From assembly GCA_019638255.1 (NCBI GenBank), contig JAHBUD010000001.1:496001-560000 (forward strand): DNA of 64,000 nucleotides. Direction: 5' to 3'. The first letter of the stretch is position 1. Each line of letters begins with the position of its first letter. Below the pieces are notes generated by a model. The model had not been told where the DNA came from. It saw only the letters and a program-made list of their open reading frames with translations, and searched no databases. The position numbers and the translations under genes are program-made. This stretch comes from Cyclobacteriaceae bacterium (GTDB lineage Bacteria; Bacteroidota; Bacteroidia; Cytophagales; Cyclobacteriaceae). Shown here piece by piece: positions 51,680-59,868 of this stretch.

Positions 51680-52396
51680 ATGACACAACTAAGTGTTAAC
51701 ATCAACAAGATCGCCACACTTCGAAATGCCCGCGGAGGAAACAACCCCGATGTAATTAAAACGGCACTGGATTGTGAACGCTTCGGAGCACAGGGCATAA
51801 CCGTTCATCCCCGTCCGGATGAGCGACACATCCGGTACAGTGATGTTGTTCAATTAAAGGATATACTCACTACTGAGTTTAACATTGAGGGCTATCCGGA
51901 TGAACGTTACATGAAGATAATCAGCGAAGCAAAACCTGCGCAGGCTACCTTGGTTCCTGATGCCCCTGATGCAATTACCTCAAATGCAGGTTGGGATACT
52001 GTAAAGCATGAATCATTTCTCAAAGAAGTGGTTTCCGAATTAAAGCGTTACGGTACACGGGTTTCAATTTTTGTGAACCCCAGTGAGAAAATGGTTGAGG
52101 GCGCTGCAGCCGTTGGTGCCGACAGGATTGAACTGTATACAGAGCCTTATGCCCATCAATTTAATACGAATCGTTTTGATGCTGTAAGGCCATACATTGC
52201 CAGCGCACAGGTTGCCGCAGGTTTAGGTGTTGGCGTTAATGCCGGGCACGATCTTGATTTACATAACCTTCGCTTTCTCAAAGGGTCAATCCCCAACCTG
52301 GATGAAGTTTCTATTGGTCATGCGCTTGTTTGTGATGCGCTTTATTTCGGGTTGGAGAATACCTTACAGCTATACCTGAGGCAATTGAGAGATTGA
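51680..52396 (+). CDS. pdxJ: Pyridoxine 5'-phosphate synthase PdxJ
   Basis: 238 residues. It condenses 1-deoxyxylulose 5-phosphate with 3-amino-2-oxopropyl phosphate in vitamin B6 synthesis. Seen: [19 protein letters not shown] at 5-23, [15 protein letters not shown] near 39-53, [39 protein letters not shown] and [12 protein letters not shown]. The barrel and catalytic His/Glu residues are complete. It is followed at 37 nt by the first TPM protein and is divergent from yqeY. Confidence 0.96.
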   Translation: MTQLSVNINKIATLRNARGGNNPDVIKTALDCERFGAQGITVHPRPDERHIRYSDVVQLKDILTTEFNIEGYPDERYMKIISEAKPAQATLVPDAPDAITSNAGWDTVKHESFLKEVVSELKRYGTRVSIFVNPSEKMVEGAAAVGADRIELYTEPYAHQFNTNRFDAVRPYIASAQVAAGLGVGVNAGHDLDLHNLRFLKGSIPNLDEVSIGHALVCDALYFGLENTLQLYLRQLRD

Positions 52397-52433
52397 CACC
52401 ATATTCATTATCTTTAATGAATACTTGCGTAAC

Positions 52434-53084
52434 ATGAGTCTTCGAAAAACATTCACGGATCAAGAGTTAGCCCGAATAAAAGCAGCAGTGCGAAAGGCGG
52501 AGGAAAATATTTCGGGTGAGATTGTTCCGGTAATGGTGTCAAAAAGCGGTTACTATACAATCGCCAACTATAAGGGGAGTTTATGGGCATCGTTCATCGT
52601 GTTTACCCTGATTGTAACAATTGACCGATTTGTTCCTTCATTGGCAGTCTATGATCCATTGCTTATTTTAGTACTGGTGCTGTTGGCAGGCGTAGTTGGA
52701 GGCGTTGCTCCAAATTTTTCCAATGACATCAGACGAATGCTGGTAAGCCAGCGCCATATGGATCACGCCACACGACAGCGTGCTGAAAATGCCTTTCTGG
52801 AACAGGAAGTATTCAACACCCGCCATCGCACGGGCATCATGATATTTGTTTCATTTTTTGAACACGAAGTAATCATCATTGGCGATCAGGGTATCAGCAA
52901 GGTGGTGGAGCAAAAAGTGTGGGATAAACTTGTACAGGATTTAACCGCATCGATACGCAAAGGCAAAACCATTGAAGGTCTTGAGCAGGCAATTATGCGT
53001 TGCGGTGAGATCTTGCTCGAAAAAGGATTTCGAAAAACCGCTGATGATGTGAATGAACTTCGCGATGATGTCAGGTTGGATTAG
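52434..53084 (+). CDS. TPM-domain membrane protein 1
   Basis: 216 residues from ATG 52434. A TPM domain is interrupted by two membrane helices (about 51-70 and 73-95). Visible: TDQELARIKAAVRKAEENISGEIVPVMV at the start and RTGIMIFVSFFEHEVIIIGDQGI after the helices, with the C-terminal helical LVQDLTASIRKGKTIEGLEQAI. TPM domains are presumed phosphatase-like or envelope-linked. The usual partner LemA is absent here; the second TPM gene starts 16 nt later. Confidence 0.8.
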   Translation: MSLRKTFTDQELARIKAAVRKAEENISGEIVPVMVSKSGYYTIANYKGSLWASFIVFTLIVTIDRFVPSLAVYDPLLILVLVLLAGVVGGVAPNFSNDIRRMLVSQRHMDHATRQRAENAFLEQEVFNTRHRTGIMIFVSFFEHEVIIIGDQGISKVVEQKVWDKLVQDLTASIRKGKTIEGLEQAIMRCGEILLEKGFRKTADDVNELRDDVRLD

Positions 53085-53100
53085 TACACGTGTGCCCGTA

Positions 53101-53985
53101 ATGAGTTTCCGATTCGCTAGTTGGCTTTCCATACTATTATTCTTTTCGCTCACTACAAGGGCTCAGCGTGCTGTGCCTGAGCTATGGGGCATGCGCGTAC
53201 ATGATGAGGCGAGGATTTTATCTTCAACAACGGTTCATAATCTTGAAAATCAACTCGAACAGTTTGAAGACTCAACAACCAATCAAATTGCCGTTCTAAT
53301 CATACCATCGTTAGAGGGGGCTGTGTTGGAACAATATTCTCTTAGTGTTGTGGAGAAATGGCAACTGGGGAAAAAGGGAAGAGACAATGGTGTTCTGTTG
53401 TTGATTGCTGTTAATGATCGTAAAATGCGAATTGAGGTGGGTTATGGTCTTGAAGGTGCTTTGCCCGACATCACCTGTAACCAAATCATTCGCAATCAAA
53501 TTGCACCCGCCTTCAGGCATGGCGATTTTGATGCGGGTGTTGCAAATGGCATTGCAGCAATTATCGATGCTATAGGCGGAGAGTATACCGCTGGCGATTT
53601 TATGGATTCATCCATTGATGACATGCCTTGGTTTATAGGTCTTTTTGTGTTTGGCATACTTGGGATTTTTACGTTTCTAGGATTATCAATAAAGGGGGGA
53701 GCGGGTTGGTTTTTGTACGTATTCCTGATACCGTTCTACGCAGCTTTTCCTTTTGCGCTTTACGGTTGGGAAACCGGCAAATTGATACTGATTGCTTATT
53801 TACTTGGATTCCCCCTCCTGAAATTTCTTTTTAGTAAAATGGGTTGGAGCAACCTGGAAAGCTCCGGTGGTGGCTCAGGCGGAGGTTGGTCTTCCGGTGG
53901 TGGAGGCTGGTCTTCATCGTCCGGTGGTGGCTTTTCCGGAGGCGGTGGAAGCTTTGGCGGAGGAGGCAGCAGCGGTAGCTGGTAG
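53101..53985 (+). CDS. TPM-domain protein 2 with Gly/Ser-rich tail (YgcG type)
   Basis: 294 residues from ATG 53101, which begins a signal peptide (MSFRFASWLSILLFFSLTTRAQ); two ATGs upstream lie inside the previous gene. The TPM domain covers about 25-165 (RVHDEARILSSTTVHNLENQLEQF, NDRKMRIEVGYGLEGALPD). Two or three membrane helices (about 177-245) follow, then a tail of Gly, Ser and Trp repeats (GGGWSSSSGGGFSGGGGS, near 277-294). This is the normal YgcG layout. Probably acts with TPM protein 1 at the membrane. Confidence 0.85.
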   Translation: MSFRFASWLSILLFFSLTTRAQRAVPELWGMRVHDEARILSSTTVHNLENQLEQFEDSTTNQIAVLIIPSLEGAVLEQYSLSVVEKWQLGKKGRDNGVLLLIAVNDRKMRIEVGYGLEGALPDITCNQIIRNQIAPAFRHGDFDAGVANGIAAIIDAIGGEYTAGDFMDSSIDDMPWFIGLFVFGILGIFTFLGLSIKGGAGWFLYVFLIPFYAAFPFALYGWETGKLILIAYLLGFPLLKFLFSKMGWSNLESSGGGSGGGWSSGGGGWSSSSGGGFSGGGGSFGGGGSSGSW

Positions 53986-54085
53986 AATCAAATAAAGTTT
54001 AAGCGGCATTCAACAGCCAAGATCAATAGCCACCACGGCTCATCAATTAATTCTGCAATTTCAATTCTTGAATATCGAATTACTT

Positions 54086-54093
54086 TATTTTTG
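54086..54093 (+). promoter_or_regulatory. -7 element of glyA
   Basis: Perfect TATTTTTG, 37 nt before the glyA ATG. A TTG lies 15 nt upstream, slightly short of the usual spacing. Confidence 0.45.
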
Positions 54094-54130
54094 GCCTTTC
54101 TTAATGTTTGCCTTCTAACAACATTTCCCC

Positions 54131-55399
54131 ATGAAACGAGATAAGGTCATATTTGATTTGATTGACAAAGAAAAAAAACGCCAGCAAAGTGGTATTGAAT
54201 TAATAGCATCCGAAAACTTTACGTCTGCCCAGGTTATGAAAGCCATGGGCACTGTGCTTACCAATAAGTATGCTGAAGGTCTTCCGGGTAAGCGTTATTA
54301 TGGAGGTTGTGAAGTGGTGGATGAAATTGAGCAACTGGCCATCGATCGTGCCCGTCAATTGTTCAATGCCGATTGGGCCAACGTACAGCCCCACTCAGGT
54401 GCACAGGCCAACGCAGCAGTTATGCTGGCATGCTTAAAGCCTGGCGATAAAATTTTAGGGTTTGATCTGGCTCATGGCGGACACCTCACACACGGATCGC
54501 CCGTGAATTTTTCTGGAAAACTTTATCAACCATCGTTTTATGGTGTAGAGCAATCAACCGGTCAGATAGATTTTGATCGTGTGATTGAAACGGCAAAACG
54601 TGAAAAGCCAAAGATGATCATCTGCGGAGCTTCGGCCTATAGCCGCGATTGGGATTATAAAAAGTTACGCGAAGCCGCTGATGCCGTTGGGGCTTTATTG
54701 CTTGCCGACATTTCCCACCCGGCTGGCTTGATTGCGCGCGGACTCCTTAATGATCCCATGGAGTATTGTCATATCGTTACCACTACAACACATAAAACGT
54801 TGCGCGGTCCGCGTGGTGGGCTGATTGTGGTGGGTAAAAACTTTGATAATCCGTGGGGACTGAAAACGCCAAAGGGCGAGATCCGAAAAATTACTTCGCT
54901 GTTGGATTCAGGAGTTTTCCCAGGCACACAAGGCGGCCCGCTCGAGCACGTAATTGCAGCCAAAGCAGTGGCATTCGAAGAGGCACTATCGGATGAATAC
55001 CTTCGCTATGTGGTACAGGTAGTGAAAAATGCGCAAGCCATGGCAGCTGCATTTATGGCAAAAGGCTATAGCATTATTTCTGGAGGCACCGACAATCACC
55101 TAATGCTTATTGATCTGCGCTCTAAAAACCTCACTGGGAAGATTGCCGAAGAAACGCTCATCAAGGCCGACATAACCATTAACAAAAACATGGTGCCTTT
55201 CGATACACAATCACCCATGATCACATCGGGCATGCGCATTGGTACACCGGCCATCACCACACGTGGATTGAAAGAAAAGGATGTAGTAAAAGTTGTTGAC
55301 CTGATCGATGAAGCGCTGCGCGCGCCTGATAAAATCGATAACCTGAAAGCAGTTAAACGTAAGGTTAATAACTTCATGAAAAAGTTTCCTCTGTATTGA
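54131..55399 (+). CDS. glyA: Serine hydroxymethyltransferase GlyA
   Basis: 422 residues. It interconverts serine and glycine with tetrahydrofolate and PLP. Seen: [57 protein letters not shown], the PLP Lys in [14 protein letters not shown], and [25 protein letters not shown]. The motif order and length are standard. Own -7 element upstream; tatC follows after 22 nt on the same strand. Confidence 0.96.
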   Translation: MKRDKVIFDLIDKEKKRQQSGIELIASENFTSAQVMKAMGTVLTNKYAEGLPGKRYYGGCEVVDEIEQLAIDRARQLFNADWANVQPHSGAQANAAVMLACLKPGDKILGFDLAHGGHLTHGSPVNFSGKLYQPSFYGVEQSTGQIDFDRVIETAKREKPKMIICGASAYSRDWDYKKLREAADAVGALLLADISHPAGLIARGLLNDPMEYCHIVTTTTHKTLRGPRGGLIVVGKNFDNPWGLKTPKGEIRKITSLLDSGVFPGTQGGPLEHVIAAKAVAFEEALSDEYLRYVVQVVKNAQAMAAAFMAKGYSIISGGTDNHLMLIDLRSKNLTGKIAEETLIKADITINKNMVPFDTQSPMITSGMRIGTPAITTRGLKEKDVVKVVDLIDEALRAPDKIDNLKAVKRKVNNFMKKFPLY

Positions 55400-55421
55400 T
55401 TCATTACTTTTAGGATAGAGA

Positions 55422-56255
55422 ATGGCGGTAGAAAAAGAAATGACATTCCTCGATCATCTGGAGGAACTGCGGTGGCATATCATCCGTTCACTGCTAGCAG
55501 TTGTAGTGTTTACAATTGTAGCGTTTATCTATGGCAGATGGATTTTTACAAATATTGTATTTGCGGTAACACAGCCTGATTTTATCTTTTTTGATTGGAT
55601 GTGTTCACTCGGGAATTTAGTGGGAACCCCGGAAACACTTTGCATAGATGAAATACCCGTTAAAATCCAAAGTCGTCAGATGACCGGGCAATTCACCATG
55701 CACATTGCTTCTTCTCTTTTTATTGGTTTTACCATGTCTTTTCCATACATCGTGTGGGAATTTTGGAGGTTCATTAAACCTGGTCTGCTTTCAAAGGAGA
55801 AAAGGTTTTCGCAAGGAGCAGTTTTTTCAATTTCCTTTTTATTCTTCACCGGTGTTTCATTCGGATACTTTATCATGAGTCCGTTGGCCGTTTATTTCCT
55901 TTCAACGTATTCCCTTAGCGATGTTATTGCGAATGAGTTCGACATTACATCCTATGTTTCAACCATCATTACCTTGGTTTTCGGCAGTGGACTTCTATTT
56001 CAATTGCCGGTTGTCGTTTATTTCCTCACTAAAATCGGAATGCTTACCCCCGCATTCATGCGGCAATACCGCAGGCATGCCATTGTCATTATTTTAATAA
56101 TTGCCGCCATCATTACACCCCCCGACCCATTCAGCCAAACCTTAATTGGTATACCTTTGTACTTGCTTTATGAGTTCAGTATTTTAATCTCGGCCATTGT
56201 GATAAAACGGCAAGCTAAGCGCGAAAGAGAGGAACAATCAAAAAATGCACTATGA
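55422..56255 (+). CDS. tatC: Twin-arginine translocase subunit TatC
   Basis: 277 residues, six transmembrane helices. TatC recognises twin-arginine signal peptides in the inner membrane. Seen: MTFLDHLEELRWHIIRSLLA at the N-terminus with the conserved Glu-Leu-Arg motif, SFPYIVWEFWRFIKPGLLSKEK, SPLAVYFLSTYSL and RRHAIVIILIIAAIITPPDPFSQ (in order). A longer second loop (about 58-82, with two Cys and ETLCIDEIPVK) is a feature of this phylum. No tatA is nearby. The stop overlaps rpiB by ATGA. Confidence 0.95.
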   Translation: MAVEKEMTFLDHLEELRWHIIRSLLAVVVFTIVAFIYGRWIFTNIVFAVTQPDFIFFDWMCSLGNLVGTPETLCIDEIPVKIQSRQMTGQFTMHIASSLFIGFTMSFPYIVWEFWRFIKPGLLSKEKRFSQGAVFSISFLFFTGVSFGYFIMSPLAVYFLSTYSLSDVIANEFDITSYVSTIITLVFGSGLLFQLPVVVYFLTKIGMLTPAFMRQYRRHAIVIILIIAAIITPPDPFSQTLIGIPLYLLYEFSILISAIVIKRQAKREREEQSKNAL

Positions 56256-56683
56256 GAACAATAGCCATAGGCAGTGATCACGCAGGTTTTGAATGCAAAG
56301 AGAAGCTAAAAGTCTGGCTGCAGAATAATGGATTTGCTGTGCAGGATTTCGGTACGCATAGTGCTGCATCAGCAGACTACCCTGATTTTGCTCATCCGGT
56401 TGCTGATGAAGTAGAAAATGGAAAGGTTGATTCAGGCCTTTTGGTTTGCGGTAGCGGAAACGGTGTGGCCATTACGGCAAACAAGCACCAGGGCATTCGC
56501 GCTGCTTTGTGTTGGACGGAAGAAATAGCTGCACTCGCACGCCAGCACAACAATGCGAATATCGTTTGCATTCCCGCCCGGTTTGTAAGCGAAACACAGG
56601 CAGAAAATATTCTTCAAACTTTTTTGAATACACCTTTCGAAGGCGGACGGCATCAACGCAGGGTTGAAAAAATAAGTTGCTAA
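56252..56683 (+). CDS. rpiB: Ribose 5-phosphate isomerase B RpiB
   Basis: 143 residues. It interconverts ribose 5-phosphate and ribulose 5-phosphate. Seen: IGSDHAGFECKEKLK at 6-20, VQDFGTHSAASADYPDFA, LLVCGSGNGVAITANKHQGIRAALCW with the catalytic Cys near 69, and RHQRRVEKI. Translationally coupled to tatC (ATGA). The convergent membrane-protein gene shares its stop region: the two stops overlap by 4 nt, leaving no room for a terminator. Confidence 0.95.
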   Translation: MRTIAIGSDHAGFECKEKLKVWLQNNGFAVQDFGTHSAASADYPDFAHPVADEVENGKVDSGLLVCGSGNGVAITANKHQGIRAALCWTEEIAALARQHNNANIVCIPARFVSETQAENILQTFLNTPFEGGRHQRRVEKISC

Positions 56684-58080
56684 TCTCTTGCGGTCAGCAC
56701 CCAATTACCGGATGATGATTTAGTGTACCGGTTCTTAAGATCGGGTAAGCGCGTAAAAAATTTCTCCATCCTGTTTTCAGGATCAATAATGAGTTCGGGT
56801 GGGTCTTTTTCAAAAAGACGATTCACCAACAAAACATTTTCGTAAAAATCCGGAGCACCTAAAATTTCACGGGTAAGCGTCCAGTTAATAAAAGGAGGTG
56901 AAATGCGATTGTTAAGAAATAGTTCAGGACGATCATCGAGCAGTAGCACTTTTTTATTAGTTGGCGATCCTTTTTGGACTGGAACAACCAAACCGGAATA
57001 ATCTATTGACGAAATTTTGTTGTACCGCGCAAGATACATGGCGGTAACAATGCCAATCAGAAGAACCCATACGTTAGCCTCGGCAAATTTTCGTCTGCGG
57101 ATGAGCAACAGAAAATGGGTAAAGAAAAAGCAAGCCGGAGGAGCAAGGGGTAGCAGGCTTTGCGGTCGCAAGTTCGGTGTGAACAGAATTTGCACTACCC
57201 CGATGATGAACCACAAAAACATAGCTTGCATCAACTGCGACTGATATTTTGTTAATCGTGCTTCCCGACTCAGCACAAAAACGGTAAGCACGAAGTAGAT
57301 AATTGGTAATGCAGAAAGCACGATAAGGCTTTTAAAAGAAACCAATGAATCACCCGGCAAGGAGAGATTTGACATATAAAACCTGCTCCATAGATCATCT
57401 AAATGGCCGTTGATGAAATAGACTGAACATAAAATAATATGAGGTAAAACAAAGCCTGTAAGCAAAAGCAAGTGTTTGCGCAGGCTGTTTCGCGTAAAAA
57501 ACAGGAGAATTAAGATGACGCCTGGCAAGTAAATGATGTAAGAGAAATTGAACAGCGAAGCAAAGCCAATAAAAAGCCCGAGGTTATGGATTGTTTCATC
57601 TCGCTGCACGCGAAATTCAACCTCGGTTAATAGTGCGTTGAGCGCCAAGAGCAGAAAACCAAAAGCAGCAAGGTCGGCCGTCAAGGCTATAACATCAAAC
57701 GAAAGCAGTGTAAGCAACGAGAAGGTTAGCGTTGGGATATAAGTGTTTTCAGGAAATACCTTCTTGTCGATAAAGACAATACCAAGGAAAACACTTTGAC
57801 AGAACAGGAGCAAGAATGCAGCAATATGCCGACCGGTTAAGTTACGCCCTAAAACAAAATCGCAAGCTCTGTAAAACCATGATGCCAGCGGGGGTGTGTT
57901 ATCGATCACTTCATGGTATAGCCCCAATCCTTCAGCAACCTTTTCGCCAACTAAAAAGCTCTTTAACTCTGGAAAGGTAACAGCAGGCGTATCGATGAAT
58001 AAGGGCAAGCTTAGAAAAATCATCAGGCCAAAGAGCCCCAAAAGCCGGTAAGGATCGTTTATGCGGAAATAACGAAGCAA
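56680..58080 (-). CDS. Polytopic membrane protein, GT-C glycosyltransferase-like
   Basis: 466 residues from TTG 58080; no ATG available. About 11-12 transmembrane helices. The first loop FPELKSFLVGEKVAEGLGLYHEVIDNTPPLASWFYR (about 36-72) has the PE..S...E.....G...Y.D....PPL pattern of GT-C/ArnT-type enzymes, and the C-terminal soluble part (about 365-466) ends NRMEKFFTRLPDLKNRYTKSS. A lipid-linked sugar transferase is possible; no activity is shown. It overlaps rpiB by 4 nt at the stop and is divergent from rbfA. Confidence 0.6.
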   Translation of the reverse strand: MLRYFRINDPYRLLGLFGLMIFLSLPLFIDTPAVTFPELKSFLVGEKVAEGLGLYHEVIDNTPPLASWFYRACDFVLGRNLTGRHIAAFLLLFCQSVFLGIVFIDKKVFPENTYIPTLTFSLLTLLSFDVIALTADLAAFGFLLLALNALLTEVEFRVQRDETIHNLGLFIGFASLFNFSYIIYLPGVILILLFFTRNSLRKHLLLLTGFVLPHIILCSVYFINGHLDDLWSRFYMSNLSLPGDSLVSFKSLIVLSALPIIYFVLTVFVLSREARLTKYQSQLMQAMFLWFIIGVVQILFTPNLRPQSLLPLAPPACFFFTHFLLLIRRRKFAEANVWVLLIGIVTAMYLARYNKISSIDYSGLVVPVQKGSPTNKKVLLLDDRPELFLNNRISPPFINWTLTREILGAPDFYENVLLVNRLFEKDPPELIIDPENRMEKFFTRLPDLKNRYTKSSSGNWVLTARD

Positions 58081-58146
58081 GTTGATGTTGGTTTGGCGGA
58101 AAAATAGACAGGAATTTTAAGCTTTGAAATGAATCGTGCTTACTTC

Positions 58147-58177
58147 TTTGGTTTTACTTCAGGACAAAGGATATTTG
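58147..58177 (+). promoter_or_regulatory. Promoter of rbfA
   Basis: TTTG (58147-58150), exactly 19 nt, GATATTTG (58170-58177, 7 of 8). The -7 element ends 4 nt before the rbfA ATG, so the mRNA would be nearly leaderless. Confidence 0.65.
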
Positions 58178-58181
58178 CCCC

Positions 58182-58547
58182 ATGGCAGCTACAACACGTC
58201 AACAAAAATTTGCCCGACTTATTCACAAAGAGATAAGCGACATCTTTCAGCAGGATAAACGAGGCATACTGGAGAACGCTTTTATTACAGTGGCCGATGT
58301 TCGGGTGAGCCCGGATTTAAGCGTAGCTAAAATTTACCTGAGCATGATGCTGGCCAAAGACAAGCCCTCGCTGTTGGAACGGATTAATGCAAGAAAAAGC
58401 GAAATCCGCAAAGCGCTTGGCGACCGAATCCGCAATCAGGCACGGATAATTCCTGAGTTGGTGTTCTACATTGATGAAGTAGAGGAAAAGGCTCAACGCA
58501 TAGATGATATCATTCGAAATCTGAACATTCCACCGGCTGAATCTTGA
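58182..58547 (+). CDS. rbfA: Ribosome-binding factor RbfA
   Basis: 121 residues. RbfA matures the 30S subunit by acting on 16S rRNA helix 1. Seen: RQQKFARLIHKEISDIFQQDKR, FITVADVRVSPDLSVAKIYLSM and NQARIIPELVFYIDEVEEKAQRIDDII, the usual KH-like core. Its stop overlaps the LolC-type permease start (TTGA). The conserved Bacteroidota pair rbfA-permease is present. Clear promoter with correct spacing and hardly any leader. Confidence 0.95.
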   Translation: MAATTRQQKFARLIHKEISDIFQQDKRGILENAFITVADVRVSPDLSVAKIYLSMMLAKDKPSLLERINARKSEIRKALGDRIRNQARIIPELVFYIDEVEEKAQRIDDIIRNLNIPPAES

Positions 58548-59767
58548 AGCTTGAGTTTTTTATAGCGAGGAGGTATTTATTGTCCAGGCGGAAGAAAAAT
58601 TTCATAAACATCATTTCGATTCTTTCACTGGTAGGCGTTGCTTTTAGTGCAGCAGCAATCATAATTGTTTTGTCGGTATTCAATGGCCTGGGTGATTTGT
58701 TGCGCTCATTGAATAATTCCTTTGATCCGGAAATTAAAATTGAAGCTACGCTGGGTAAAACCTTTTCGGCAAACGACTCTTTACTTAACGCGATAAAAGC
58801 TGTTGATGGTGTTGAGGTTGTTACAGAAGTAATAGAAGATTATGCCTATGTGCGTTACCGCGATGCCAACCAGGTAATAACGTTAAAGGGAGTAAGCGAA
58901 AATTTTGTTGACCAAAAACGTATTGACGACAAGATTGTTGCGGGTGAATTCAAGCTTAGTAAAGAGGATGTTCAGTACGCCATTATAGGCCGCGGAGTTC
59001 AGTACACACTTTCCATAGCGGTGGGTGATGATATGTTTCCGTTACAGGTCTATTACATCAATGATGTTAAAGCTGGAACGTTGAATCCTTCACGACTCTA
59101 TTCAAGGAAGAATATATTGGTAGGGGCAGCATTTTCAATTGTTCAGAATTTTGATGAGAACTATGTCATCGTACCATTATCGTTTGCCCAGGAATTGCTT
59201 CGCTATGATGATAAGCGTACTTCATTGGAAATTAAAACGAAGCCAGGTGCAGATGTCTTTACTGTACAAAGCCGATTGAAAAAGGTGTTGGGAGATAAAT
59301 ACACGGTGCTCAACCACGAAGAGCAGCACAAAGATTTGTACCGGCTACTTAAAATGGAAAAGCTCTTTACATTTCTGGCACTATCACTGTTGTTGGGCAT
59401 CAGCTCCATCAATATCTTTTTTAGTTTGATGATGCTTGCCTTAGATAAGAAGAAGGACATTTCAATTTTAGCTGCTATGGGAGCTGATGAAGGACTGATC
59501 AGAAAAATTTTTGTGACCGAGGGCGGATTAATTGCTTTTGGTGGTGCATTGCTCGGATTAATACTTGGAGGAATATTCTGTTGGCTACAGCTAAACTATG
59601 GCTTAATCAGTATGGGCATGGAAACATCGGTTACTGAAGGCTATCCCATAAAGGTCGAAACAATTGATTTTATAAGCACTCTAGCGGTGGTGTCGGTACT
59701 CACTTTTCTCATCTCGTGGCGTCCTGCAGTATTGGCCTCACGGTCGGTTTCGGTACACAACCTGTAA
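58544..59767 (+). CDS. LolC/FtsX-family ABC transporter permease
   Basis: 407 residues from TTG 58544 (the only start before MKLEFFIARRYLLSRRKKNF, which is a typical LolC/E beginning). A membrane helix (about 20-45), a large periplasmic MacB-like part (about 55-260) and three more helices near 270-300, 320-345 and 375-395 with the FtsX pattern. It probably releases lipoproteins from the inner membrane together with a LolD ATPase encoded elsewhere. It is coupled to rbfA by a 4-nt overlap. Confidence 0.9.
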   Translation: MKLEFFIARRYLLSRRKKNFINIISILSLVGVAFSAAAIIIVLSVFNGLGDLLRSLNNSFDPEIKIEATLGKTFSANDSLLNAIKAVDGVEVVTEVIEDYAYVRYRDANQVITLKGVSENFVDQKRIDDKIVAGEFKLSKEDVQYAIIGRGVQYTLSIAVGDDMFPLQVYYINDVKAGTLNPSRLYSRKNILVGAAFSIVQNFDENYVIVPLSFAQELLRYDDKRTSLEIKTKPGADVFTVQSRLKKVLGDKYTVLNHEEQHKDLYRLLKMEKLFTFLALSLLLGISSINIFFSLMMLALDKKKDISILAAMGADEGLIRKIFVTEGGLIAFGGALLGLILGGIFCWLQLNYGLISMGMETSVTEGYPIKVETIDFISTLAVVSVLTFLISWRPAVLASRSVSVHNL

Positions 59768-59798
59768 GGTTCATGTATGAAATCGATCAAAATTCAAC

Positions 59799-59860
59799 GA
59801 TTTCGAAATCTATAAATTCTTAGTTTAGAGGTTCCGTTTTTAGAAAATAAGCTAAAAACG
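59799..59860. repeat. Two dyads in the SNF2 gene leader
   Basis: A perfect 12-nt palindrome GATTTCGAAATC (59799-59810) and a perfect 9-bp inverted repeat CGTTTTTAG-N8-CTAAAAACG (59835-59860). The second ends 8 nt before the ATG of the SNF2 gene and is not followed by a T tract, so it is unlikely to be a terminator. It may be an operator or an RNA hairpin masking the start. Confidence 0.5.
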
Positions 59861-59868
59861 TTGAAATC

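Noticed and set aside
53860..53985. Possible tandem repeat or CRISPR-like array
   Set aside because: It is the coding sequence of the Gly/Ser-rich tail of the YgcG-type protein; no spacer structure.
59835..59860. Intrinsic terminator after the LolC-like gene
   Set aside because: The stem is not followed by a T tract on either strand and lies nearer the SNF2 start codon than the permease stop.
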